DNA of 64,000 nucleotides. Source: Candidatus Didemnitutus sp. (GTDB taxonomy: Bacteria; Verrucomicrobiota; Verrucomicrobiia; Opitutales; Opitutaceae). Numbering within the stretch: the stretch's first letter is position 1; every line of letters starts with the position of its first letter. This document shows, piece by piece, positions 1-12,823 of this stretch. Location of the stretch: NCBI GenBank assembly GCA_017991595.1, contig JAGOQJ010000005.1, forward strand, positions 124,001 to 188,000, in the 5' to 3' direction. The notes beneath the pieces are model-generated. The model ran no database searches. It was given only the letters and a program-made list of their open reading frames with translations, and was not told the DNA's origin. The position numbers and the translations under genes were made by a program.

Positions 1-3552
<3,552 letters not shown>

Positions 3553-3562
3553 GGACCGCCCC

Positions 3563-4555
3563 ATGAACCTCACGACCCGCTATCTCGGACTCGAACTCAA
3601 GACGCCGCTCATGCCCGGCGCCTCGCCCCTCGCGACGCGCCTGGACAACATCCGGCGCCTCGAGGACGCCGGCGCCTCCGCGATCGTGCTGCACTCCCTG
3701 TTCGCCGAGCAGATCGAGGGCAACGCCGTCGCCGTCTCGCGCCACATCGAGCGCTGGCAGGACACCTTCGCGGAGGCCACGTCATTCTTCCCGCAGAACG
3801 ATGACTACCTCCTCGGGCCCGACGAATACCTGAATCGCATCACCGCGATCAAGGCCGCCACCAACCTGCCCGTCATCGCGTCGCTCAACGGCACGCATCT
3901 CGGCACGTGGACGGACTACGCGCGCCTGATGGAGAAAGCCGGTGCCGACGCGCTCGAGCTCAACACCTACTTCATGGCCACGCGCCGGGATGAATCCGGT
4001 GAAGCGGTCGAGCAACGCGTGCTCGACATCGCCCGCGCGGTGCGCGCCTCGGTGCGCATCCCGATCGCCGTGAAGCTCTCGCCGTTCTACACCTCGACCG
4101 TGCACCTCACGGGCCAGCTTGAGGATGCCGGCATCGACGGCGTGGTGCTGTTCAACCGCATCTTCCAACCGGAGATCGACATCGAGACCTTCGACGTCGT
4201 GCCGAAGCTCGGCCTCTCCAGCCCGGAAGATCTGCGGGTGCGCCTCCGGGCGCTCGCGCTGCTCCGCGACCAAGTGAAGGTCAGCCTCGCCTGCTCCGGC
4301 GGCGTGCACACCGCCGCCGATGTCGTGAAGGCGCTGCTCGCCGGCGCGGACGCCATCCAGATCGTCGCCGCGCTCCTGCGCGACGGTCCGGACACGTTGG
4401 GCACGATCCTCGCCGAGCTGAAGGTCTGGATGGAGAAGTTCGAATACAACTCCGTCGCCGAGATGCGTGGCGCCCTCAGTCTGCGCAACTGCCCGGACCC
4501 CGAGGCCTACGAACGCGGCAACTACCTGCGCTCGCTCCAGCTCTGGCGCGAGTAA
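3563..4555 (+). CDS. Dihydroorotate dehydrogenase-like FMN TIM-barrel protein
   Basis: This 330-residue protein has the (beta/alpha)8 fold of class 1 dihydroorotate dehydrogenases. It begins MNLTTRYLGLELKTPLMPG (substrate/FMN entry region), has the IPIAVKLSPF strand, and ends its barrel with SLACSGGVHTAADVVKALL and GADAIQIVAALL, the FMN phosphate-binding segments. The usual N-x-SCPN loop that carries the catalytic Cys/Ser is replaced by LELNTYFMATRRD, so a true pyrimidine role is doubtful. The ATG at 3563 was chosen because the upstream in-frame extension overlaps nifJ. It lies 10 bases after the nifJ stop and is followed by a strong terminator. This suggests a redox role linked to pyruvate oxidation, which is inferred from position only. 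Confidence 0.9.
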   Translation: MNLTTRYLGLELKTPLMPGASPLATRLDNIRRLEDAGASAIVLHSLFAEQIEGNAVAVSRHIERWQDTFAEATSFFPQNDDYLLGPDEYLNRITAIKAATNLPVIASLNGTHLGTWTDYARLMEKAGADALELNTYFMATRRDESGEAVEQRVLDIARAVRASVRIPIAVKLSPFYTSTVHLTGQLEDAGIDGVVLFNRIFQPEIDIETFDVVPKLGLSSPEDLRVRLRALALLRDQVKVSLACSGGVHTAADVVKALLAGADAIQIVAALLRDGPDTLGTILAELKVWMEKFEYNSVAEMRGALSLRNCPDPEAYERGNYLRSLQLWRE

Positions 4556-4580
4556 GCGCTTTTGAATCTTTTCACCTCAC

Positions 4581-4613
4581 AACCCGCGCGGTGCAGCGCG
4601 GGTTGTTTTTTTT
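4581..4613 (+). terminator. Rho-independent terminator after nifJ operon
   Basis: The inverted repeat AACCCGCG / CGCGGGTT is followed directly by an eight-base T tract. It lies 25 bases after the DHOD-like stop codon and ends the nifJ transcription unit before the convergent TBDR gene. Confidence 0.88.
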
Positions 4614-4645
4614 GATTCGCGAAGGGGCACCGCGGCGACTTTCGC

Positions 4646-7432
4646 TCAGAAGCGATGCGAAACGTCCACGTAGGCCATGCGGCCGCGCGGATCTGAATAG
4701 CTGGGATTGTAACCGCTCGAATTCACCGGATACAGCGGCGGATCGCGGTCGAAAACATTGTTCACGCCGATGCGCACGCGCGTGCCGTCGAGAGGGCCGC
4801 GGCGGAACGCGTAAGCGACATCCGCGTTTGTCACCGGATACTTGTCGACCACGAACCGCTGGCCACCTGCGGTATAGGCCACCGGTGCAAGGTAGTCGCC
4901 CGTGTAGCGTTGGAGCACGCTGGCGCTCCAGCCGCGGTGCGACCACGCGACGCTCGCGGAAGCCTTCAGTCGCGGGTTGCCGTTGTTGCGGATGAGCTCG
5001 GCCACGTTGCCGCGCTCGTCGATCGTGCGCAGCTCATCTGTGTAGGAAACCGTCGCGTTGAAATTGAAGCGGCCAAACGACCAGCGCGGCGTGCGGTAGT
5101 TGAAGAACACATCGGTGCCCGCCACTTCGCGGAGCGTGCGGTTTTGAAACGTGCTCAGCACTTCAACGAGCACGCCCGGAATGCCAGCGGCGATGTCGCT
5201 CGCGGTGCGCGGCGTCCGGATCACGCGCGGATTGCTGCCGGCGGCGACCGTCCAGAGCTCTGCGTCGAGGTTGAGCTCGTCGACGGCGCTGGAGTTGTCG
5301 ATTTGATTGAATTGCTGGATACGATAGAAGTCCGCCCCGACCGAAAGCCCCTTCACGCCCGGCACGTCGATGACGACGCCGAAATTCCACGACTCCGACT
5401 CTTCCGGGCGCAGGGCCGGATTGCCACCCGTGACGATGCGCTTCGATACGCTGCTCGCCGCGTCAGGCTGGCCGGGGCGCGCGGGATCGACGAGGCCATC
5501 GATGCGTCGCCCGATCGCAGGCGTAAGGAGTTCGACCACAGTCGGGGCGCGAAAGCCCTCATTGTAGGAAGCGCGCAGGAGCAGCCATTCGACGGGACGC
5601 CACGAGAGTGCGTAGCCCGGTTTCGTGGCGGAAAAACGCGAATAATCCTCAAAGCGTCCCGCGATTCGCAGCTCGAGCGAGTGCACGAGCGGCACGCGCT
5701 GAGTATGGCTGACGAACGGAATGAGCGTCTCGGCAAACACGGCGTGCACGTCGCGCTGTGCATCCACGTCAATTTGCTCGGACTGCGCGATGACATCGTC
5801 GGCCAGGCCGAATGGATCATTGCGCTGTTTCATCGCTTCACGGCGAAACTCGCCGCCGCCCGCGAACGATACGGGGCCCGCCGGCAAGGTGAAAAGTTCG
5901 CCCGTCGCCTTCGCGTCGAGCGAGGTAAGCGTGCCGACGCCGCGGTCCCAGATATCGATGACGAAGTTCCGCCACACCGATTCCGGATTCGGGCCGCCGA
6001 ATGGGTTGAAAGCGTCGGGCGTCGCGAGCGCGAGTTGCTGCTGGAAGCGGCTCTGGGAAATGTAGCCGTGATTCACCTGGTAGGTTTCGCCGCGCATGTG
6101 CAGCGCCGCGGCTTCCCACGCCCAGGTGGAGCCCGCAAAACTGCCGCGCAGACCGCCGAGCACGCGATAGCTGTCGGAATCCGTCTCGTAGGAGCGCGGC
6201 CCGATCTCGACGAGACGGTAGTTGCGAATAGCCACGTTGCGCGGTGTGCCGGCCGAATTGGCCGTGCCCGGTCCGTAGAAGCGCGTGCCGACGGGATTGT
6301 AATAATTTGTCTTCGGGATGATGACGCCGTCCGTCCCGAGCGAAACGGGCGAGGCGTCGAATTGGCCGAAGGATTGCGATTCGTAGTAGGAAAGCTCGCC
6401 GAAAGAACTCAGCGTCGGCGTAAAGCGGTGTGCGAACGCGGCGAAAAGATTGTGGCGCGTGACGCGCGGCAGCAGCTGCGTGCCGGCTTGCGAATTGTAG
6501 AACCCGGTGGGGCCCGAGCCCGTCGCGCGCGCGCCCGTCACCGGATCGAAGTAGAACTGGCCATTGGCGGCGGTGACCCCCGGAACCGACACGCCCGCGC
6601 CGGCGTCGGTCACCGCGGTGAAGCGGCCGAACTGACTCGAACTATTGCGGTTGTTGAAGTTTGTATTCGCGCTGAACGGCGCCTCGACGAGCGCGCGTTT
6701 GTCGGCGTCGGCTGCATAGTCGCGCTCGGTGGCCATCAGCAGATCGCGGTGATAGAAACTGTAGACGAGGGTCAGTTGGGAGCGGTCCTCATTGAAGCGG
6801 CGCCCGCCGGCGAGGTTGAGGGTGGTCTCGCGCGGGCTGCCACCGTCGGTCGCGAACGCGTAACGAGCGCTTACGTTGAAGCGATCATAATTCGTCTTTA
6901 GGATCGTGTTAACGACGCCGCCGATTGCGTCAGAGCCGTAGATCGCGGACGCGCCGTCGCGAAGCACTTCGACCTGCTGCACGGCGCCGAGCGGGATGGC
7001 GTTGACGTTGACGAACTGGATCGGCGGCGTGCCGGGCGTGACACCGTAGGCGGAGAGGCGACGTCCGTTGAGCAACACGAGCGTGCGGCCGGTGCCGAGG
7101 TTGCGGAGATTGATCGTGGAAACGTCGCCGCGCGCATCGTTCGGTCCGGTCGCGGTCTCATTGATGCTGACATTGGTCGAGAACGGGAGCGCCTCGACGA
7201 CCTGACTCATCGAAGTCAAACCGACTTGGTCAAGTTCCTCTGCCGTGAACACAGTTACCGGCAGCGCCTTCTCCTGCTCCGCACGCCGCAAGTTTGTGCC
7301 GGTAACGCGAAATTCCTGCATCCTCACCGGTTCGTCACCCGACGCGTCTTTGCCGGCGCCGACTTGGCCTGCGCCGGAGGTGGCCGAAAGCAATGTGGCG
7401 ATGCAAATGAAGAAAGGACGTGACAGCCGCAT
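4646..7432 (-). CDS. TonB-dependent outer-membrane receptor (928 aa)
   Basis: This is an outer-membrane active transporter driven by TonB. The start MRLSRPFFICIATLLSATSG is a Sec signal peptide. Residues about 35-175 form the plug, with a TonB-box-like MQEFRVTGTNLRR stretch, LRNLGTGRTLVLLNGRR and VEVLRDGASAIYGSDAIGG. The rest is the 22-strand barrel, with the late TBDR signature VRIGVNNVFDRDPP and a terminal aromatic residue (VSHRF) used for BAM recognition. It belongs to the large RNLG-type receptors rather than to siderophore receptors, and its substrate is unknown. A gamma-glutamyltransferase and a second TBDR of similar plug type lie immediately upstream on the same strand, which suggests uptake of peptides or gamma-glutamyl compounds (inference). 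Confidence 0.95.
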   Translation of the reverse strand: MRLSRPFFICIATLLSATSGAGQVGAGKDASGDEPVRMQEFRVTGTNLRRAEQEKALPVTVFTAEELDQVGLTSMSQVVEALPFSTNVSINETATGPNDARGDVSTINLRNLGTGRTLVLLNGRRLSAYGVTPGTPPIQFVNVNAIPLGAVQQVEVLRDGASAIYGSDAIGGVVNTILKTNYDRFNVSARYAFATDGGSPRETTLNLAGGRRFNEDRSQLTLVYSFYHRDLLMATERDYAADADKRALVEAPFSANTNFNNRNSSSQFGRFTAVTDAGAGVSVPGVTAANGQFYFDPVTGARATGSGPTGFYNSQAGTQLLPRVTRHNLFAAFAHRFTPTLSSFGELSYYESQSFGQFDASPVSLGTDGVIIPKTNYYNPVGTRFYGPGTANSAGTPRNVAIRNYRLVEIGPRSYETDSDSYRVLGGLRGSFAGSTWAWEAAALHMRGETYQVNHGYISQSRFQQQLALATPDAFNPFGGPNPESVWRNFVIDIWDRGVGTLTSLDAKATGELFTLPAGPVSFAGGGEFRREAMKQRNDPFGLADDVIAQSEQIDVDAQRDVHAVFAETLIPFVSHTQRVPLVHSLELRIAGRFEDYSRFSATKPGYALSWRPVEWLLLRASYNEGFRAPTVVELLTPAIGRRIDGLVDPARPGQPDAASSVSKRIVTGGNPALRPEESESWNFGVVIDVPGVKGLSVGADFYRIQQFNQIDNSSAVDELNLDAELWTVAAGSNPRVIRTPRTASDIAAGIPGVLVEVLSTFQNRTLREVAGTDVFFNYRTPRWSFGRFNFNATVSYTDELRTIDERGNVAELIRNNGNPRLKASASVAWSHRGWSASVLQRYTGDYLAPVAYTAGGQRFVVDKYPVTNADVAYAFRRGPLDGTRVRIGVNNVFDRDPPLYPVNSSGYNPSYSDPRGRMAYVDVSHRF

Positions 7433-7519
7433 GGGAAATCATGTGCGTAACAGCACCCCCAGGGGTGGGAAGGCGAAATCTCGACATATCACTGTCCCAC
7501 GCGGAACACTTTTGCTAAC

Positions 7520-9196
7520 TCAGTGACCGACAGCAGCGTTCGTCCGTCGCGGGTCGGCGTAGCCGGTGCGGGAACCGTCGGGATTGAGCGAGATCGCGGT
7601 CACGCCACCGAAGTGCCGGCCCGTGCCAGGCGGCTCGCGCAGGCTCACCACCCAACCGCGCGCCTGCAGCGCGGCGGCGGTCTCGTCGGGCAAGGAGGCC
7701 TCGCATTCGATCGCATCCGGCTGATCGCGTCCGAGGGGATTATGCCAATGCAGACGCGTGTCACCGATCGCGTCCTCCAACGCGCGCCCGAAGACGAGCC
7801 GATCAAGCAGGACTTGCAATATCGCCGTGGGGATGCGCGAGGCGCCGGGGATGCCCAGCGCCAGCACCGGCTTCCCTTCGCGCAGGACGATCGTGGGCGA
7901 GATCGTGCTGCGCGGACGCCGACCGGGTGCCACGGAGTTCGGGCCGCTGGCGCCGTTGAGCGAGAAGTTGCTCATCGAATTGTTCATCACCACACCGGCC
8001 GCGGACACGCAGGCGCCGAAATGAAAACTCTGCGACTGCGTGGCGGAGACGACATTGCCGTGGCGATCGACCACGACGAAATGCGTGGTTGAGGCGTGGA
8101 CGGATTCCGTCTCCACGAGGTTGACCGCCACTGCAGGCGCGGGACGCGCCGCATGTGCCTTGGCGCGAATGGATGCGAGGGACGCTGCGGAGGTGAACTC
8201 AGCGAAGGCCGCGCGCCCGTCCCCGGCGTCGCCGATGTGCTTCTGCACGAGCGGCAAGACCTCGCGCCAGAACCGGCCGATGAGATCGATGTTCTCCGCG
8301 GAACGCAGCTCGCCGGAGAACTCCTCCTGTTCCAGCGCCTTCAGCAAAGCGAGATGCAGGGAACCGCCGCTCGTCGGCGGCGGACCGCTGATCACCCGGT
8401 AGCCGCGGAAATCCACCGCGAGCGGCGCACTGACGCGCGCCCGGTATTGGGCAAAATCCTCCAGCGTCAGGTAACCTCCGCCCGCTTGGGCGGCCGCAAC
8501 GATTTCTTCCGCCACCCGGCCACGATAGAAACCCGAAGCTCCTTCCCGCGCCAGCAACTCCATGGTGCGGGCGAGTTCCTCGTTCGCCAGCCGGCTGCCT
8601 TCGGCCGGCGGTTCGCCTCCGGGCAGGAACAAGCGCTGCGTCGCCGCGTCCCCGGCGCGCAAGCTGGCCTGACGCTCCTGGAACAGATCGTGGGTCTTCG
8701 GCAGCACCAACGATCCCTTCCGGGCCAGCGCAATGGCCGGGGCGACATTCTCGGCCCAAGATTTGCTGCCCCAACGCGCATGCGCTTCGTGCAAGGCCGC
8801 AGCCAGACCCGGCACGCAAACCGCAGTCCAGCCATACGAGCGCTGGCGCTCGGGCAGCGCGCGGAAGGCATCCGGAGACAGGCGCGAACCCGCCGCATCC
8901 ATCCCGTCGACCGCATAGGTCTCGCCGCTCGCCGCATCGTGATAGAGCAGCATCAGTTTGCCGCCCAACCCGGAGCCGTAGGGCTCAGCCACTCCGAGCG
9001 CGAGCGCCACGGCCACGGCGGCATCGATGGCATTCCCTCCGGCCGCGAGCACATCGGCGCCGATGCGCGACGCCTCCGGATGCGCCGCCACCACCATCCC
9101 GTGCGGCTCGGTGACGGGCTCGACCCGCACCGGCACCGCTTTGATCGTCGAGGCACAAGCGAGAATACAGAACCCCAGCAGCAAGCGATAGCTCAT
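7520..9196 (-). CDS. ggt: Gamma-glutamyltransferase (glutathione hydrolase) proenzyme
   Basis: A periplasmic N-terminal-nucleophile hydrolase that cleaves or transfers gamma-glutamyl groups, for example from glutathione. At 558 residues it is of normal length. The start MSYRLLLGFCILACAST is a signal peptide. A longer frame from a TTG at 9247 runs through a terminator hairpin and is rejected. The heavy chain holds AAGGNAIDAAVAVALALG and GSGLGGKLML. The autocleavage site is the first Thr of STTHF (about residue 370), leaving a light chain of about 189 residues that matches the E. coli enzyme. GNVVSATQSQSFHFGA and NNSMSNFSL are further family motifs. It lies between two TBDR genes on the same strand, with a terminator just 10 bases upstream of its start codon. 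A link with peptide or glutathione import is likely but inferred. Confidence 0.94.
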   Translation of the reverse strand: MSYRLLLGFCILACASTIKAVPVRVEPVTEPHGMVVAAHPEASRIGADVLAAGGNAIDAAVAVALALGVAEPYGSGLGGKLMLLYHDAASGETYAVDGMDAAGSRLSPDAFRALPERQRSYGWTAVCVPGLAAALHEAHARWGSKSWAENVAPAIALARKGSLVLPKTHDLFQERQASLRAGDAATQRLFLPGGEPPAEGSRLANEELARTMELLAREGASGFYRGRVAEEIVAAAQAGGGYLTLEDFAQYRARVSAPLAVDFRGYRVISGPPPTSGGSLHLALLKALEQEEFSGELRSAENIDLIGRFWREVLPLVQKHIGDAGDGRAAFAEFTSAASLASIRAKAHAARPAPAVAVNLVETESVHASTTHFVVVDRHGNVVSATQSQSFHFGACVSAAGVVMNNSMSNFSLNGASGPNSVAPGRRPRSTISPTIVLREGKPVLALGIPGASRIPTAILQVLLDRLVFGRALEDAIGDTRLHWHNPLGRDQPDAIECEASLPDETAAALQARGWVVSLREPPGTGRHFGGVTAISLNPDGSRTGYADPRRTNAAVGH

Positions 9197-9206
9197 CACG
9201 AAGTTG

Positions 9207-9235
9207 AAAAAGCCGGGGCGCAACGTCCCGGCTTG
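9207..9235 (-). terminator. Terminator between second TBDR and ggt
   Basis: On the minus strand AAGCCGGG-acgttgcg-CCCCGGCTTTTT forms a stem with a T tract. It starts just past the TBDR stop (9248) and ends about 10 bases before the ggt ATG, so ggt must be read by read-through or from a promoter upstream of or within the hairpin. Confidence 0.8.
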
Positions 9236-9247
9236 GTGAGAGAACAA

Positions 9248-12200
9248 TCAGAAAATTTTCGTGATCTGGAGATAAAATTGGCGTCCGCGCGGATTTGAGC
9301 CACCGGTGCGATAACCACGCGACTCGTCGGCAATAGATGGATCCGTATCGAACACGTTGTTCACGCCGAAGCGGAGAGTGACATTGTTGTGAATGTCTTT
9401 TTGCCGGCCAAAGCGGTGTTGCACGTAGGCGTTGTGCACGATCCAGTCGTCGACAAGGTAGCCGAGGCGGATGGCTCCAGTGGTATCGCTAAATGGGTGA
9501 AAATATTTCGGATAGCCGAGAGCGGCGACCACCTCGTCAAGCAATGCAGGATCGGTGGGATTATCCCCACCTGCGCCCAATGCTGCCGATGTATCTACCG
9601 TGCCCTTCACATACTGGGTGAACCAGCCGCTGGTCCACTTGCCGATGCGCCAGGTCACGCTGGCATTGCCTTTCCAGCGCGTGATACCGTTTTCATTGAG
9701 ATTATCCTCCACGATGGCGTTCTCGTCGACCTGCTCGATAAACTTGCTCATCCACGTCGCTTCTGCCCGGAGCGTGAACGTGCCTAGGCGGGAACGGGGG
9801 ATTCGATACTGCACAGCCAAATCGACACCATCGAGGTCGCGGCTGGCGAGATTGAGATAATCGTCAATGACGGAAATTACGGCTCCAACCGCGACCCGAC
9901 GCGATCCGGGATTAGCCGCATTGTAGGCAGCGAAAGCATCGCGGTCCGTCTGCGTAACTGGAGCACGACGCACCTTCTGATTGCCAACGTAATCGGCAGT
10001 GCCCGAGCGCGAATCAATCGTATCGGGATTTTGTCCCGCAGCGATCGCAGCAGCGGTAAACGCGTCCAACGCATCGCGGTCACGACGCAGTTGTTCGGAG
10101 GCCGACAGCGCGGAGATGACGCTCGCCTGCTTCAGGCGCCAGTAATCGGCAGTGAAGGAAAGCCCCTGAACCCACGGAACCTCGACGACCACACCATATG
10201 TGAAGTTCTCCGCTTCCTCCGGCTGGAGTGAATCATTGCCTTGGCGGAAGACGGTGCGCGTGCGCGAACCGTCGAAAAGGCTATTCGTCACAACGTAGCG
10301 ATATGGGTCGCTCACTCCGGTGACGGAACGTTGCAGCGGCGTCGTGTTCGTCTGCACAAGATTGGGTGCCCGGAACGATTCGTTGTAGGATGCGCGAAAC
10401 CCAACCGAGTTATTCACACGCCAGTTTACTCCGTATTTTGGTTTCAGCGTGTCTCCGAAGTCACTGAAACGCTCGTAGCGAGCGGCCGCAGTGAATTCTA
10501 GTCCACGGATCAGCGGAACGCGGTGCCGCGGCGCGAAGATCGGCACGAGCACCTCAGTAAAACCGGCGATCACTTCGCGACTCGCATCGAGATCGATGTT
10601 CGGACTAAGCCCGATGAAATCGTTATCGTTTTCGCGCAGGTAAGGATTGCCCACCGAACTGCCGGCGGGATTCATCCCGTGGAAAGGCGGACGCGAATCC
10701 GCATAGGTCTCGTAACGTAATTCCGTGCCTACCGCCGCCCGCAGGGTGCGGCCCCAGAGTTCGCAGAGCGGGCCGTTGGCTTTGGCGTCCCATGTTGCGA
10801 TGGACGTCTTCGCCGTGCGGAGAAAGTCATCGTAGAGGGGATTCACTACGGAGTCTGGATTGGTGTAAGGCTGGCTGATTTGCACCAGCACCGGATTTGT
10901 GCCTGAAGCTTGGGAAACGGTCCGGAAGGTGTAGCCAAACGGGTTGAAGGCTGTTTCGTCGCTACGCGCGAGCGCTTCGCGAAGACGGCTCTCGCGAATG
11001 TTCCAGTGTTCGAGATCGCTTGTGCGCGCCCAGCCGTAAAGCGCGGCGCTCTCCCACTCCCAGTCGCGCCCTAACTTGCCGCGCAATCCGCCGACCAAGC
11101 GCCCGGAGCGAGATTGAACCTCCGCTTCCTTGCGCCGGAACTCGCGGGGACGCACGCCCGTGCCAAACGCGAACAGGATATCGGCGGGTGTGCCACGAAC
11201 GCGGAGGCTGCCGTCGGGATTCGGGTCGCCGTTGGGGTGATAGAAACGCGTGCCGAACGGATTCCAATAGTTAGATGCCGGCACAAAAATGTCTGGATCA
11301 TCCGTCGCGTCTAAACCCGCGGGATCCCGGTAGACCTTCGAGTCGGCATGGTAATACATCACCTCGCCGAAAGCCGACAACCGATCACTGAATTCGTGAT
11401 CGATCACGCCAACAAAATTGTAGCGATCCGTCGCCGGCAGCAGGTGGCGATCCTGATTCAGATTATAATACCAGTTGCTCTCAACACTCTCGATGCTGCG
11501 ACTTGGTGTGCTCTGTCGAAATCCTGTGCCGCCATCGGCCAGCGGAACCATGAAAAATTCTCCCGGCTCTCCGACCGTGGTGGTATTCGACCTAGTAGTG
11601 AGCGTTAAGCCCGGAGTCGTCGACGTCGTGATACCGCGATTGCCATCCGGACGCGAACCAATGAACTTTGTTTCGCCATCAACAATCTGGAAGCTGCCGC
11701 GGATGAAATGGCCAAAGTTCGAAGTGGAAGAACTGTTGTCTAGATCGTTGTCGCGAAGCGAACCGCTCGCGGTCACCACCGGCACGCCATCCCAAGGTGC
11801 CACCATCAGCGGACGCATGTCGGCATCTGCCGCGAAATGGCGGTCGCTCGCCATGAGCAGGTCACGATGGAAGTAGTCCACCGTCAGCCGGATTTTCGAA
11901 CGCCCCGCATTGAAATAGCGCCCATCGGAGAGGGTCGCGCGGCGCTCGCCGGCGCCACCCGCTTCGGTGATGGCACCGCGCAGTTGCAAGCGCGTGCCGT
12001 CCGCGTCGCGATCAAGCAACGCATTTACGACGCCAGCGGCCGCATCCGCTCCATAGATGGCAGAGGCCCCATCGCGCAAAATCTCGATGCGCTGTATGGC
12101 CGCACCGGGCAGAGAGTTGATGTTCACAGCCAGCGAGGGCACGCCACCTTCGGCCTGACTGATTGGGTGCGGGGCCATGCGACGACCATTGACGAGCGTC

Positions 12201-12589
12201 AGGGTATTCGAAGACCCCACGCTGCGGATGCTGATAGAAGCGACGTCTCCACGTGCCGAAGCACCAAGTGTCCCTTCCTCGGAGATGGGCAACTCGCCGG
12301 CGGAAGGCAAAAATTCAAATAGCTCTACGGGCGTGGACGCTCCGCGCAATGCCAGGTCATCTACGTCATACACGGTTATCGGCATTACCCGCTCTTCATC
12401 GATCCGGCGGATGTTCGATCCAGTGACGATGAAAGCGTCGAGTTTGACGACGTTCTCCTCATCAACGGTCTGAGAGCGGGTGGGCGAAGGTGCCGGAGCA
12501 GGGCGTGCAGTTTCTTGCGCCCAGCTTGCAACGGTTGATGTGGCAAGGATGACACCCACGAAAACGGTGGGGCGGAGGTGCAATTTCAT
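9248..12589 (-). CDS. TonB-dependent outer-membrane receptor (1113 aa)
   Basis: A large TBDR. The start was placed at MKLHLRPTVFVGVILATSTV, a signal peptide ending near SWAQ; the longer frame upstream lacks a credible leader. The plug carries FIVTGSNIRRIDEERVMP, SIRSVGSSNTLTLVNGRR and IEILRDGASAIYGADAAAG, the same arrangement as in the receptor at 4646-7432, so the two are paralogues. The barrel ends with LRFGVNNVFDTDP and a terminal Phe (ITKIF). It is longer than usual because of extended extracellular loops in the middle of the chain. The promoter should lie in the divergent gap with the response regulator at 12824, which contains an inverted repeat at 12680-12707. The substrate is unknown. 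Confidence 0.95.
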   Translation of the reverse strand: MKLHLRPTVFVGVILATSTVASWAQETARPAPAPSPTRSQTVDEENVVKLDAFIVTGSNIRRIDEERVMPITVYDVDDLALRGASTPVELFEFLPSAGELPISEEGTLGASARGDVASISIRSVGSSNTLTLVNGRRMAPHPISQAEGGVPSLAVNINSLPGAAIQRIEILRDGASAIYGADAAAGVVNALLDRDADGTRLQLRGAITEAGGAGERRATLSDGRYFNAGRSKIRLTVDYFHRDLLMASDRHFAADADMRPLMVAPWDGVPVVTASGSLRDNDLDNSSSTSNFGHFIRGSFQIVDGETKFIGSRPDGNRGITTSTTPGLTLTTRSNTTTVGEPGEFFMVPLADGGTGFRQSTPSRSIESVESNWYYNLNQDRHLLPATDRYNFVGVIDHEFSDRLSAFGEVMYYHADSKVYRDPAGLDATDDPDIFVPASNYWNPFGTRFYHPNGDPNPDGSLRVRGTPADILFAFGTGVRPREFRRKEAEVQSRSGRLVGGLRGKLGRDWEWESAALYGWARTSDLEHWNIRESRLREALARSDETAFNPFGYTFRTVSQASGTNPVLVQISQPYTNPDSVVNPLYDDFLRTAKTSIATWDAKANGPLCELWGRTLRAAVGTELRYETYADSRPPFHGMNPAGSSVGNPYLRENDNDFIGLSPNIDLDASREVIAGFTEVLVPIFAPRHRVPLIRGLEFTAAARYERFSDFGDTLKPKYGVNWRVNNSVGFRASYNESFRAPNLVQTNTTPLQRSVTGVSDPYRYVVTNSLFDGSRTRTVFRQGNDSLQPEEAENFTYGVVVEVPWVQGLSFTADYWRLKQASVISALSASEQLRRDRDALDAFTAAAIAAGQNPDTIDSRSGTADYVGNQKVRRAPVTQTDRDAFAAYNAANPGSRRVAVGAVISVIDDYLNLASRDLDGVDLAVQYRIPRSRLGTFTLRAEATWMSKFIEQVDENAIVEDNLNENGITRWKGNASVTWRIGKWTSGWFTQYVKGTVDTSAALGAGGDNPTDPALLDEVVAALGYPKYFHPFSDTTGAIRLGYLVDDWIVHNAYVQHRFGRQKDIHNNVTLRFGVNNVFDTDPSIADESRGYRTGGSNPRGRQFYLQITKIF

Positions 12590-12679
12590 AGGGCTTGGTT
12601 CAGGTTGGGAGGGGAAAGGGACGAACTGCCACCGCTCACGCCATCGTCGGAAAGCCATGCTGGTGGCCAACGATACGAA

Positions 12680-12707
12680 AATCTCACGGGGGTAGATCTA
12701 TGAGATT
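12680..12707. promoter_or_regulatory. Inverted repeat in divergent promoter gap
   Basis: The arms AATCTCA and TGAGATT flank a centre that contains the perfect 8-base palindrome TAGATCTA. It sits between the divergent TBDR (start 12589) and response-regulator (start 12824) genes, where an operator would be expected. No known regulator motif is recognised. Confidence 0.35.
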
Positions 12708-12823
12708 GTAGCGGCTTCAGTGCCGGATGCCTAGGGGTGACCCACGTCCCTCAGTCGGCGTAATTCTACGCAAAGCAATGTGGCCTTGCGACCGGGTATA
12801 ACTTGGGTGTGATTGAACTCGTC

